A stretch of 64,000 nucleotides of DNA, taken from Leminorella richardii. Lineage in GTDB: Bacteria; Pseudomonadota; Gammaproteobacteria; Enterobacterales; Enterobacteriaceae. The stretch is taken from NCBI RefSeq assembly GCF_900478135.1, contig NZ_LS483470.1, forward strand, positions 1,484,501 to 1,548,500, given 5' to 3'. Position 1 is the first letter of the stretch; the number at the start of each line of letters is the position of its first letter. Below the pieces are notes generated by a model, which saw only the letters and a list, made by a program, of their open reading frames with translations, ran no database searches and had not been told where the DNA came from. Shown here one piece after another: positions 10,350-17,931 of the stretch. The position numbers were made by a program, and so were the translations under genes.

Positions 10350-10503
10350 AAACAGTTCAGTTCTGGACAATTCTCTCTGGCAAGCTATCCTGTTAAAGAT
10401 TCATCTTTTTGTTTCCTATAGGAATTCTCTTAGAAAAGGAGAGGGCCTGAAGCAGAGAGCGTGTTGCGTTAATAAACCGTTTTACTGAGTATAGATATAC
10501 ACT

Positions 10504-11076
10504 ATGGATAAAATTGATCTTCACCGCCGAAAGTGGTTAGTCATTGGCGGCGCTGCGTTAGGCCTAGCGCTCCTTCCTGAGGTTGCATTAGCCGCACCGG
10601 CAAAGACCAAAACAAAAACCAAGAACAGCCAGCCAAGAACTCGGACGCTGCTGGTAAAAAATATCAATACCAATGAAACGATATCGTCGACCTATTTCAA
10701 CGGTAAAAGCTACGATAAAAAAGAGCTTTCCCGCCTGAACCATATTTTTCGCGATCGCCGTACCGATCAGGTGATTACGATAGACCCTAAGCTCTACGAC
10801 AAGCTGTACTACCTGCAAAAGCAGTTTGGCAATCGCCAGATTGAGCTTATTTGCGGCTACAGAAGCACCGCTAGCAATAGCGAAATGCGAGCAAGCAAGC
10901 GCGGCGTTGCCAAGAATAGCTATCACACGCTAGGGCAGGCTGCGGATATCCGTATTCCCGGCGTAGCGCTAAAGTCGCTAAGAGATGCGGCGTTGAAAAT
11001 GAAGTCGGGAGGCGTTGGCTACTACCCCTCCAGTAACTTTGTTCACGTCGATACGGGGCCAGTGCGAAACTGGTAA
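10504..11076 (+). CDS. mepK: MepK, murein DD-/LD-endopeptidase (peptidase M15A)
   Basis: The 190-residue product matches E. coli MepK/YcbK (182 aa), which cleaves peptidoglycan crosslinks, preferring the 3-3 links made by L,D-transpeptidases such as its neighbour LdtD. The N-terminus RRKWLVIGGAALGLALLPEVALA is a twin-arginine type signal peptide with cleavage expected after ALA near residue 31. Zinc ligands typical of the family are visible: His141 and Asp148 in SYHTLGQAAD, and His181 in FVHVDTGP. A lysine- and threonine-rich linker (about residues 33-45) follows the signal. It has its own gap and probably its own promoter rather than being cotranscribed with ldtD. Confidence 0.94.
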   Translation: MDKIDLHRRKWLVIGGAALGLALLPEVALAAPAKTKTKTKNSQPRTRTLLVKNINTNETISSTYFNGKSYDKKELSRLNHIFRDRRTDQVITIDPKLYDKLYYLQKQFGNRQIELICGYRSTASNSEMRASKRGVAKNSYHTLGQAADIRIPGVALKSLRDAALKMKSGGVGYYPSSNFVHVDTGPVRNW

Positions 11077-11100
11077 TATCCTCGATAGCAGAAGTATGCG

Positions 11101-11122
11101 GGCGCCTAACGGCGCCTTTTTT
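11101..11122 (+). terminator. Intrinsic terminator of mepK
   Basis: GGCGCC-TAAC-GGCGCC followed by six T residues, 25 bases beyond the mepK stop. Confidence 0.85.
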
Positions 11123-11205
11123 ATTCGCTGCGTCGTTGCTCTAAGGGACGGCCTGTGGAATGATAGCGTCACTTGCGCATCGGCCTGAGAGCAGAGGAGA
11201 ACGCT

Positions 11206-11850
11206 TTGAAATATCAAATTATTCCGGTTACGCCGTTTCAACAAAACTGTACGTTACTGTGGTGTGAAGAGACCAAAGAAGCGGCGATTGTCGATCCCGG
11301 TGGCGAGGCTGAACTGTTAAGCCAGCACATTGACGCGTTAGGCGTCACTTTAAAGCAGGTGCTTTTAACGCACGGCCACTCAGATCACGTCGGCGGTGCG
11401 GAAAAAGTGGCTAAACGCTACGGGGTGCCTATTATCGGACCTCATAAAGAGGACTTGTTTCTACTAGAGATTCTGCCGGATCAAACGACGCGTTTCGGCC
11501 TAGAGCACTGCGATCCTTTTGTGCCAGATCGCTGGCTGGAGGATGGGGATACGGTAACCGTCGGCAAGCACACGCTTAAAGTGATGTATACACCGGGGCA
11601 TACTCCAGGGCACGTCGTGTTCTTCTCTGATGCAGATCGCCTAGCGCTGGTGGGCGATGTGCTGTTCTACGGCAGCATTGGCCGCACTGACTTCCCTCGG
11701 GGAGATTATCAGACGCTGATGACGTCTATCAGAGAAAAGCTGTGGCCGATGGGGGACGACGTGCGGTTTATTCCGGGGCACGGCCCGATGTCGAGTATCG
11801 GCCACGAGCGCCTGACTAACCCGTTTGTTGGCGTGAATGCGCGGGGATAG
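11206..11850 (+). CDS. gloC: GloC, type II hydroxyacylglutathione hydrolase
   Basis: This metallo-beta-lactamase fold enzyme (214 aa; E. coli GloC/YcbL 215 aa) hydrolyses S-lactoylglutathione, the second step of the glyoxalase pathway for methylglyoxal removal. The zinc-binding motif THGHSDH places HxHxDH at residues 56-61. Later ligands lie in TPGHTPGH, the GDVLF aspartate and the IPGHGP histidine. I chose the TTG at 11206 because AGAGGAGA lies just upstream and the protein then begins KYQIIPVTPFQQNCT, like E. coli. An upstream in-frame TTG at 11173 has no such site. Confidence 0.92.
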   Translation: MKYQIIPVTPFQQNCTLLWCEETKEAAIVDPGGEAELLSQHIDALGVTLKQVLLTHGHSDHVGGAEKVAKRYGVPIIGPHKEDLFLLEILPDQTTRFGLEHCDPFVPDRWLEDGDTVTVGKHTLKVMYTPGHTPGHVVFFSDADRLALVGDVLFYGSIGRTDFPRGDYQTLMTSIREKLWPMGDDVRFIPGHGPMSSIGHERLTNPFVGVNARG

Positions 11851-11885
11851 CTATCTATAGCTATTTGGTAGAGTATATAAAGACG

Positions 11886-11909
11886 AAAGGGCGCCGAAAG
11901 GCGCCCTTT
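11886..11909. terminator. Bidirectional terminator between gloC and aspC
   Basis: AAAGGGCGCC-GAAA-GGCGCCCTTT forms a 10-bp stem with a GAAA tetraloop in the convergent gap. T-rich sequence flanks it on both strands, so it can serve both genes. Confidence 0.8.
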
Positions 11910-11926
11910 GCATATATGTAATAAAA

Positions 11927-13117
11927 TTACAGAACGGAAACGATGGCTTCACACAGCGGAGCCATGTTGTCCAGCGTCATACCGGCAACGTTAATTCGCC
12001 CAGAGTTGACGGCGTAGATAGCGTACTCATTTCTCAAACGCAGCACCTGCTCTTGCGACAGCCCGCTGAACGAGAACATGCCGTTTTGGCGGATGATGAA
12101 GCTGAAGTCCTGCTCGGCGCCTTTTTCCTGTAGCGTATTAACGAACAGCTGACGCATGCGATGAATGCGCTGGCGCATGTCGGTCAACTCCTGATGCCAA
12201 GCGTCGCGCAGTTCAGGCGTGCTTAGTACCGTCGCAACGATAGAAGCACCGTGAGCCGGTGGGTTTGAGTAGTTGGCGCGAATGGTAGATTTTACCTGAC
12301 TAAAGGCGCGGTCTGCCGTTTCGCTGTCTGCGGCAACCAGCGTGAAGGCGCCGACGCGCTCGTTGTACAGGCCGAAGTTCTTGGAATAAGAGCTGGCAAC
12401 GATAAGCTCAGCATGGTTAGCGGCAAAAATACGCAGCCCCTGTGCGTCCTCTTCCAAACCGTTAGCGAAACCCTGATAGGCAAAGTCAAACAGCGGCAGC
12501 CATCCGCGCTCGGCGGATAGATTAGCAAGCTGTTGCCATTGCTCTGGCGTTGGGTCGATACCGGTGGGGTTATGGCAACAGCCGTGGAACAGAACCACAT
12601 CACCAGCCTGAGCGCCGTTTAGGCTAGCCAACAGGCCGTCAAAGTCCAGTGCGTGCTCTTGGGCGTTGTAATACTGATATTCCGGCGTTTCAAGCCCGGC
12701 GGCTTGGAAAATGCTCTTATGGTTAGGCCAGGTAGGACTGCTGATCCAGACGCGCTTGGTGCTGGTATTGTTTGCCAGGAAGTCCGCAGCGATGCGCAAC
12801 GCGCCAGTTCCACCGGGAGCCTGCGCTGTACGAGCGCGCTTATCGGCAATAATAGGGCTGTTAGCGCCAAACAGCAGTTCCTGTGTGCAGGAAGCGAACA
12901 GCGGCTGGCCAACAATCGGGAAGTAGTTCTTTGTTTTTTCTGTTTCTAACAGCAGCTGTTCCGCTTTTTTAACGCAGTTCAGTACGGGCGTGTGGCCGGT
13001 TTCATCTTTATAGACGCCGATGCCCAGATTGATTTTATTTGGCCGGGTTTCGGCATTATAGAGCTCGCCCAAACCGAGGATAGGATCGGCAGGCGCAGCT
13101 TTTACATTCTCAAACAT
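11927..13117 (-). CDS. aspC: AspC, aspartate aminotransferase
   Basis: This PLP-dependent class I aminotransferase interconverts aspartate and 2-oxoglutarate with oxaloacetate and glutamate. With the start at MFENVKAAPADPILGLGELY it is 396 aa, exactly the E. coli length. The PLP lysine lies in SSYSKNFGLYNERVGA near residue 246, and the phosphate-binding and substrate arginine regions (FHGCCHNPTG, NGMFSFSGL) are intact. An in-frame start ten codons upstream is possible but is not part of the family. A sigma-70-like promoter lies 45 bases upstream. The order pncB-asnS-porin-aspC matches E. coli. Confidence 0.96.
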   Translation of the reverse strand: MFENVKAAPADPILGLGELYNAETRPNKINLGIGVYKDETGHTPVLNCVKKAEQLLLETEKTKNYFPIVGQPLFASCTQELLFGANSPIIADKRARTAQAPGGTGALRIAADFLANNTSTKRVWISSPTWPNHKSIFQAAGLETPEYQYYNAQEHALDFDGLLASLNGAQAGDVVLFHGCCHNPTGIDPTPEQWQQLANLSAERGWLPLFDFAYQGFANGLEEDAQGLRIFAANHAELIVASSYSKNFGLYNERVGAFTLVAADSETADRAFSQVKSTIRANYSNPPAHGASIVATVLSTPELRDAWHQELTDMRQRIHRMRQLFVNTLQEKGAEQDFSFIIRQNGMFSFSGLSQEQVLRLRNEYAIYAVNSGRINVAGMTLDNMAPLCEAIVSVL

Positions 13118-13161
13118 AGTCGGTAGTTTCCATAAAGTAAGAAGCAAACGGGTTAGGTCAG

Positions 13162-13189
13162 ATTACAGCGGATCTTAGCCTTTTGACAA
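13162..13189 (-). promoter_or_regulatory. Predicted sigma-70 promoter of aspC
   Basis: On the minus strand, TTGTCA (13184-13189) and TGTAAT (13162-13167) are separated by 16 bases and sit about 45 bases before the aspC ATG. Confidence 0.6.
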
Positions 13190-13303
13190 ATGGTTAAGAG
13201 CAAAAAGTAAATAAAACTATAGTTGAGCAAAGGGTATTGATAAAGCTAATGCTGAACGATAAAAGCGGAAAATAAACGAATAGGGAAGGCTAATGCAGAA
13301 AGT

Positions 13304-13330
13304 AAAAAGGCACTCCGAAGAGTGCCCTTT
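13304..13330 (-). terminator. Intrinsic terminator of the porin gene
   Basis: On the minus strand GGCACTC and GAGTGCC enclose a TTCG tetraloop, with an A-rich left flank and a TTTTT run after the stem. It lies 24 bases beyond the porin stop. Confidence 0.85.
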
Positions 13331-13353
13331 GAGTTCAATTCGCGTAAGCGATA

Positions 13354-14493
13354 TTAGAACTGGTAAACAAGACCTACAGCTACTACGTCGTCAGTAAGGA
13401 TACCGGCGCTCTTAGTGAAGGTATTCTCATCCAGCATGTTGATTTTGTAGTCAACCTTAGCAGAGATGTTCTTGTTGAAGTAGTAGGTTGCGCCAACGTC
13501 AATGTAGTTCATGATTTCTTCATTGTCGTAGGTTTTGCCGTTAGCAAGACGCAGATCCAGGTCTTTACCCTTAGAGTACAACCATGCCAGAGATGGCTGC
13601 AGACCGAAGTCGAACTGGTACTGAGCAACTAATTCAACGTTCTGAGTTTTGTTAGCTACTACAGTTTTCTTGTCTCCACCAGTGTAAGTTACTTTACCGT
13701 AAGGAGTCATGTTATAGGTCTGAGCATAGATTGCTGCTAAATAGATGTTGTTAGCATCGTATTTAATACCAGCAGTTACTGCGTCAGCTCTGTCGCCTGC
13801 AGCATAGCCATAGTAGTACTGACCATCAAGAGTTTGACCATCAGTACGGTCAGATGAAGAATAAGCTGCACCTAAAGACAGGCCATTGCCTAAATTATAG
13901 GTTGAGGACAGACCCCAGCCGTCGCCGTTACGGTCAGTACCGTTACGGTCAGAGCTGTCATTGCGACCCTGATACTGAACAGCGAAGTTCAGACCGTCAA
14001 CCAGACCGAAGAAGTTCTTGTTACGGTAGGTAGCCAGACCACCAGCACGCTGAGACATGAATACGTCAGTGCGTTGGAAAGTTTCGCCGCCGAATTCAGG
14101 CAGAACGTCAGTCCAGCCGCCAACGTCGTACAGAACGCCGTAGTTACGACCGTAGTCGAAAGAACCAGCATCGCCCACTTTCAGACCAGCGTAAGCTAAA
14201 CGAGTCTTAGAGCCGTTGGTTGAAGAGTTTTCAGAAGAGCTTGCATTCAGCTCAGCCTGATAGAAGCCGTAACCAGTGATTTGGTCGTTAACCTGAGTTT
14301 CGCCGCGCAGACCGAAACGAACGTAGGTCTTGTCGCCGTCAGTGCTCTTATCATCGGAGAACAGGTGTGAACCCTGAATTTTACCGGTGATGTCAATTTT
14401 GTTGCCGTCTTTGTTATAGACTTCAGCGGCGTTTACTGCGCCAGCTGCTAACAGAGCCGGAACGACCACTGCTAAAATTTTACGTTTCATCAT
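13354..14493 (-). CDS. ompF: OmpF/OmpC-family general porin
   Basis: This is a 379-residue trimeric outer-membrane porin. The signal peptide MMKRKILAVVVPALLAAGAVNA is cleaved before AEVYNKDGNKIDITGKI. The family motif PEFGGE in constriction loop 3 is present and the protein ends in phenylalanine (VGLVYQF), as BAM substrates do. Its place between asnS and aspC makes it the positional ompF, but sequence alone cannot separate OmpF from OmpC-like function. Either of the first two Met codons could start it; GGGAAG lies upstream. The 289-bp upstream gap contains GTAAC and TTTAC elements about 9 bases apart that could be OmpR half-sites, a weak inference. Confidence 0.93.
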   Translation of the reverse strand: MMKRKILAVVVPALLAAGAVNAAEVYNKDGNKIDITGKIQGSHLFSDDKSTDGDKTYVRFGLRGETQVNDQITGYGFYQAELNASSSENSSTNGSKTRLAYAGLKVGDAGSFDYGRNYGVLYDVGGWTDVLPEFGGETFQRTDVFMSQRAGGLATYRNKNFFGLVDGLNFAVQYQGRNDSSDRNGTDRNGDGWGLSSTYNLGNGLSLGAAYSSSDRTDGQTLDGQYYYGYAAGDRADAVTAGIKYDANNIYLAAIYAQTYNMTPYGKVTYTGGDKKTVVANKTQNVELVAQYQFDFGLQPSLAWLYSKGKDLDLRLANGKTYDNEEIMNYIDVGATYYFNKNISAKVDYKINMLDENTFTKSAGILTDDVVAVGLVYQF

Positions 14494-14705
14494 TAACTTC
14501 CCTCATTGGAGTTGTTTTATTGCATCTGCCACTGCTTCCGACTAAAGCCGGTTACGTTAGATGCCATTTATTTAGCCACCCGCAGTCTTTCACTCGCGAA
14601 GCAGTTAATCTAGCCTTTAAATGCTACTAATATCGTAAACAAGTTACAAGAGGAAAAAAGGTATTTCAGGATGTGGAACTGAGGGAACTTTGTGATAGAG
14701 GTCTA

Positions 14706-14741
14706 ATTTTAACAAAATGAAACGGCCGCCAGAGACGGCCT
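14706..14741 (-). terminator. Possible terminator of asnS
   Basis: On the minus strand GGCCG and CGGCC form a short stem around a 7-base loop, followed by GTTTCATTTT. It lies 42 bases past the asnS stop. The stem is short, so confidence is moderate. Confidence 0.55.
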
Positions 14742-14782
14742 GTGTTGATATCGTTTAAAAAATAATCTTCTGTAAAGAAGCG

Positions 14783-16183
14783 TCAGAATGAGACATTGCG
14801 CGGAGTTCTCGGGAACGGAATGACGTCGCGAACGTTTTGTACGCCGGTTACGTAGGCAACTAAACGCTCAAAGCCGAGGCCAAATCCTGCGTGCGGAACG
14901 GTGCCGTAGCGGCGCAGATCGCGGTACCAGGAATAGTCCTCTTTGTTCATTCCTAACGCTTCTAAACGGCTGTCAAACTGCTCTAAACGCTCTTCACGCT
15001 GTGAGCCACCGATAATTTCGCCAATTCCCGGGGCTAAAACGTCCATTGCTGCAACGGTTTTGCCGTCTTCGTTTAGGCGCATATAAAACGCCTTAATGTC
15101 TTTCGGGTAGTTTTTCACGACGACCGGCGCTTTAAAGTGCTTCTCTGCCAAATAGCGCTCGTGTTCGGATGAGAGGTCAATGCCCCAGCTGACCGGGTTT
15201 TCAAACGTCTGTCCGCAGTTTTGCAGAATGGTGATGGCGTCAGTATAGTCGACCTGAGCAAAGTCAGAGGAGACAAACTTCTCCAGACGCGATACCGCTT
15301 CCGCATCCACGCGCTCGGCAAAGAAGGCCATGTCGTCAGGGCGCTCTTCCAGTACTGCTTTAAATACGTATTTCAGCATGGCTTCCGCCAGTGCGGCGAT
15401 GTCGTTCAGATCGGCAAACGCCACTTCCGGTTCAACCATCCAGAATTCAGCCAGATGGCGGCTGGTATGGGAATTTTCCGCACGGAAGGTGGGGCCAAAG
15501 GTATAGATTTTAGACAGCGCACAGGCGTAGGTTTCACCGTTAAGCTGGCCGGATACCGTCAGGAACGACTCTTGACCGAAGAAGTCCTGATCAAAGTCGA
15601 CCTTACCCTTATCGGTACGGGGCAGGTTTTCCAGATCCAGCGTGGAAACGCGGAACATCTCTCCGGCACCTTCGGTGTCTGCAGCAGTAATAATAGGAGT
15701 AGAAACCCAAAAAAATCCCTGCTCGTCGAAGAAGCGGTGCAGTGCCTGCGCCAGAGTGTGGCGAACGCGCGCAACGGCGCCGATAATGTTAGTACGCGGA
15801 CGCAGGTGAGCGACCTCGCGCAGGTACTCGATGGTGTGGCGCTTGGCCGCCATCGGATACGTATCGGGATCTTCCACCCAGCCGCTGACTTCTACATGGC
15901 TTGCTGTCAGTTCAAAAGACTGACCTTCGCCAGGAGAGGCGACCACTTTACCCGTTACGATAACGGAGCAGCCCGTTGTCAGGCGAAGCACTTCGTCCTG
16001 ATAATTGGGCAGAGAATTATTAACGACCGCCTGTAACGGATTAAAGCAGGAACCGTCATAAACGGTTAGAAAGGAAATACCGGCTTTAGAATCACGCCGG
16101 GTACGCACCCAGCCGCGTACGGTGACTTCGCTGTCAACCGCTACGCGCCCTTGCAGTACATCGACTACAGGCACTACGCTCAT
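14783..16183 (-). CDS. asnS: AsnS, asparaginyl-tRNA synthetase
   Basis: This class IIb aminoacyl-tRNA synthetase charges tRNA-Asn. The product is 466 aa, the same as E. coli, starting MSVVPVVDVLQGRVAVDSEV with AGAGAG upstream. An OB-fold anticodon-binding domain occupies about residues 1-110. The catalytic core has motif 2 (TFGPTFRAENSHTSRHLAEFW) and motif 3 (GFGLGFERLV) near the C-terminus. In-frame codons upstream of 16183 are not conserved in the family and are not included. The gene is intact and flanked by pncB and the porin, as in E. coli. Confidence 0.97.
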   Translation of the reverse strand: MSVVPVVDVLQGRVAVDSEVTVRGWVRTRRDSKAGISFLTVYDGSCFNPLQAVVNNSLPNYQDEVLRLTTGCSVIVTGKVVASPGEGQSFELTASHVEVSGWVEDPDTYPMAAKRHTIEYLREVAHLRPRTNIIGAVARVRHTLAQALHRFFDEQGFFWVSTPIITAADTEGAGEMFRVSTLDLENLPRTDKGKVDFDQDFFGQESFLTVSGQLNGETYACALSKIYTFGPTFRAENSHTSRHLAEFWMVEPEVAFADLNDIAALAEAMLKYVFKAVLEERPDDMAFFAERVDAEAVSRLEKFVSSDFAQVDYTDAITILQNCGQTFENPVSWGIDLSSEHERYLAEKHFKAPVVVKNYPKDIKAFYMRLNEDGKTVAAMDVLAPGIGEIIGGSQREERLEQFDSRLEALGMNKEDYSWYRDLRRYGTVPHAGFGLGFERLVAYVTGVQNVRDVIPFPRTPRNVSF

Positions 16184-16402
16184 AACTTTCTCTCTTATGG
16201 TGTCAATCTGAACTGTATGTAATGACCGACATACCAACCCATAGGGTGGTCGACGGCGTATCTTTTATCATTTATCTGCCGAAGACGTCGGCGACAGAAA
16301 CGCGGTAACTCAGGCCTCAATGAAAAGCCAAGCCATCATAGTGGAGAATATAGGGTTATAAACCGAATATTTAGCCTGAAGTTAGCGTCTTACTAAAGGT
16401 AC

Positions 16403-16440
16403 TAAAAAAAACCGCCTTTTTGTAGAGGAAAGGCGGCTTT
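16403..16440 (-). terminator. Intrinsic terminator of pncB
   Basis: On the minus strand GCCGCCTTT and AAAGGCGGT pair around a short loop and are followed by a run of seven or more T residues. Confidence 0.85.
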
Positions 16441-16466
16441 TATTTTTAGAGAGGAATCGATTTTTC

Positions 16467-17675
16467 TTAACGCAGCGATTTTGCTAGCGGCAAATTAAAC
16501 GCTTTATGCAACGCTTGGACAAACGCAGGGTCTTGGCAGATGGTTTTGCCCGGGCTGTCAGAGAGCTTGGCGACAGGCTTCCCGTTGCACTTCACCAGCT
16601 TGATCACAATATTGAGCGGCTCAACGCCGGGGATATCACAGGTTAATCGCGTGCCGATGCCAAACACCAGCTTAACGCGCTGATAGAAACGCTGATAGAG
16701 CGCCAGCGCCTTATCCAGATCCAGACTGTCGGAAAACACCAGTGTTTTACTCAGCGGATTAATGCCAAGGCTTTCATAGTGGGCGATAGCCTTTTCACCC
16801 CACTCAAAGGGATCGCCCGAGTCGTGACGTAGCCCTTCGTACTGGCTGGCAAAGGGCAGGCCAAAGTCCCGAAGAAAAGCGTCCATCGTGATGCAGTCTG
16901 TCAGGGCGATACCCAACTGGTCGGGATATTCATCAAGCCAGCCCTGTAGCGCGGCGCGCTGGCTATTTGCCAACACCGGGCTTATTTGTTGAAACGCCTG
17001 AAACCATTCGTGAGCCTGAGTGCCTACAGGCGGTAGGCTGTGGCGCCGCGCTAGGTCGTAGTTGCTGGTTCCTATCATATAGGGAGAGAACGCGCTCTGT
17101 AGTTCACCGACAATAGCTTCCTGAACGGCTTTGCTGTAGCGCCTGCGGGTGCCGAAATCGGCAATGCGAAATCCAGACAGATCCACCTGAGCGTATTTGG
17201 CGTGAAACTTCGCCAGATTTTTCTGCAGATGAGTGACCGCTGCATCGACGCCGATCTCCGGCGTTCTGTGGTGGTGGATCGTTTCACTAATGACCGCCAG
17301 CAAAGGCACTTCCCACAAAATAGCCTCACACCAGAGGCCGCGAATGCGAATTTCCAGTTTCCCCTGACGGTTTGTCACCTGAACCTGAGAAGGGTTGAAG
17401 CGAAACGACTTTAGCCAGTCGAGATAGTCCTGCTGGAAAAAGGGAAGAGAAGCGAGATAGCGATACTCTTCTTCTGTCAGGGAAAGATTTGCCATCAGCG
17501 CAATTTGCTGCTGGATGTCATCTGCATACTCACCCAGCAGGTCATCGCTGCGACAGCGAAACTCGGCTTCAACGGTGGTGTGACGATAATGATGAAAGAC
17601 AGCCTGCTGCATGTGCAGCTTGTAGGCGTCGGTATCCAATAGCGAAGTAAGGATGGGGCTGGCCTGCTGTTTCAT
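16467..17675 (-). CDS. pncB: PncB, nicotinate phosphoribosyltransferase
   Basis: PncB converts nicotinate, PRPP and ATP to nicotinate mononucleotide in the NAD salvage pathway. The 402-residue product aligns along its length with E. coli PncB (400 aa): SLLDTDAYKLHMQQAVFHHY at the N-terminus, FGTRRRYS, GTSNYDLARR, LRHDSGDPFEWGEKAIAHYE and FGIGTRLTCDIP. The ATG at 17675 has only a weak ribosome-binding site. It is divergent from pepN across 256 bp. I could not find a convincing NadR operator (TGTTTA-N6-TAAACA type) upstream. Confidence 0.95.
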   Translation of the reverse strand: MKQQASPILTSLLDTDAYKLHMQQAVFHHYRHTTVEAEFRCRSDDLLGEYADDIQQQIALMANLSLTEEEYRYLASLPFFQQDYLDWLKSFRFNPSQVQVTNRQGKLEIRIRGLWCEAILWEVPLLAVISETIHHHRTPEIGVDAAVTHLQKNLAKFHAKYAQVDLSGFRIADFGTRRRYSKAVQEAIVGELQSAFSPYMIGTSNYDLARRHSLPPVGTQAHEWFQAFQQISPVLANSQRAALQGWLDEYPDQLGIALTDCITMDAFLRDFGLPFASQYEGLRHDSGDPFEWGEKAIAHYESLGINPLSKTLVFSDSLDLDKALALYQRFYQRVKLVFGIGTRLTCDIPGVEPLNIVIKLVKCNGKPVAKLSDSPGKTICQDPAFVQALHKAFNLPLAKSLR

Positions 17676-17931
17676 GTTGCGATTTATGCTTTCTTACGTT
17701 GGGTGACGCACTGAAAAGGTTCAAAGAGTATACCTTTAAAAACGATGTAATAAAGGTAGAAAATGCAGGAAGGCGGGAAGATAACCGTCTTGATAAGTGA
17801 AAAAGCAGGCCTGCACTAGGTGAAATAAAGGCAATGATTATTTTTATCGTCTTCGTTTACCAAGGTTTTGCAACTATTGGGTAAGAAGCATAGACTCAGA
17901 GCATCATTAGGTTGAACACAATAGGGTTTTT

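Noticed and set aside
15221..16036. A 271-codon open frame antisense to asnS
   Set aside because: It lies wholly inside the highly conserved asnS gene on the other strand and shows no protein-like domain; long antisense frames are common opposite biased coding sequence.
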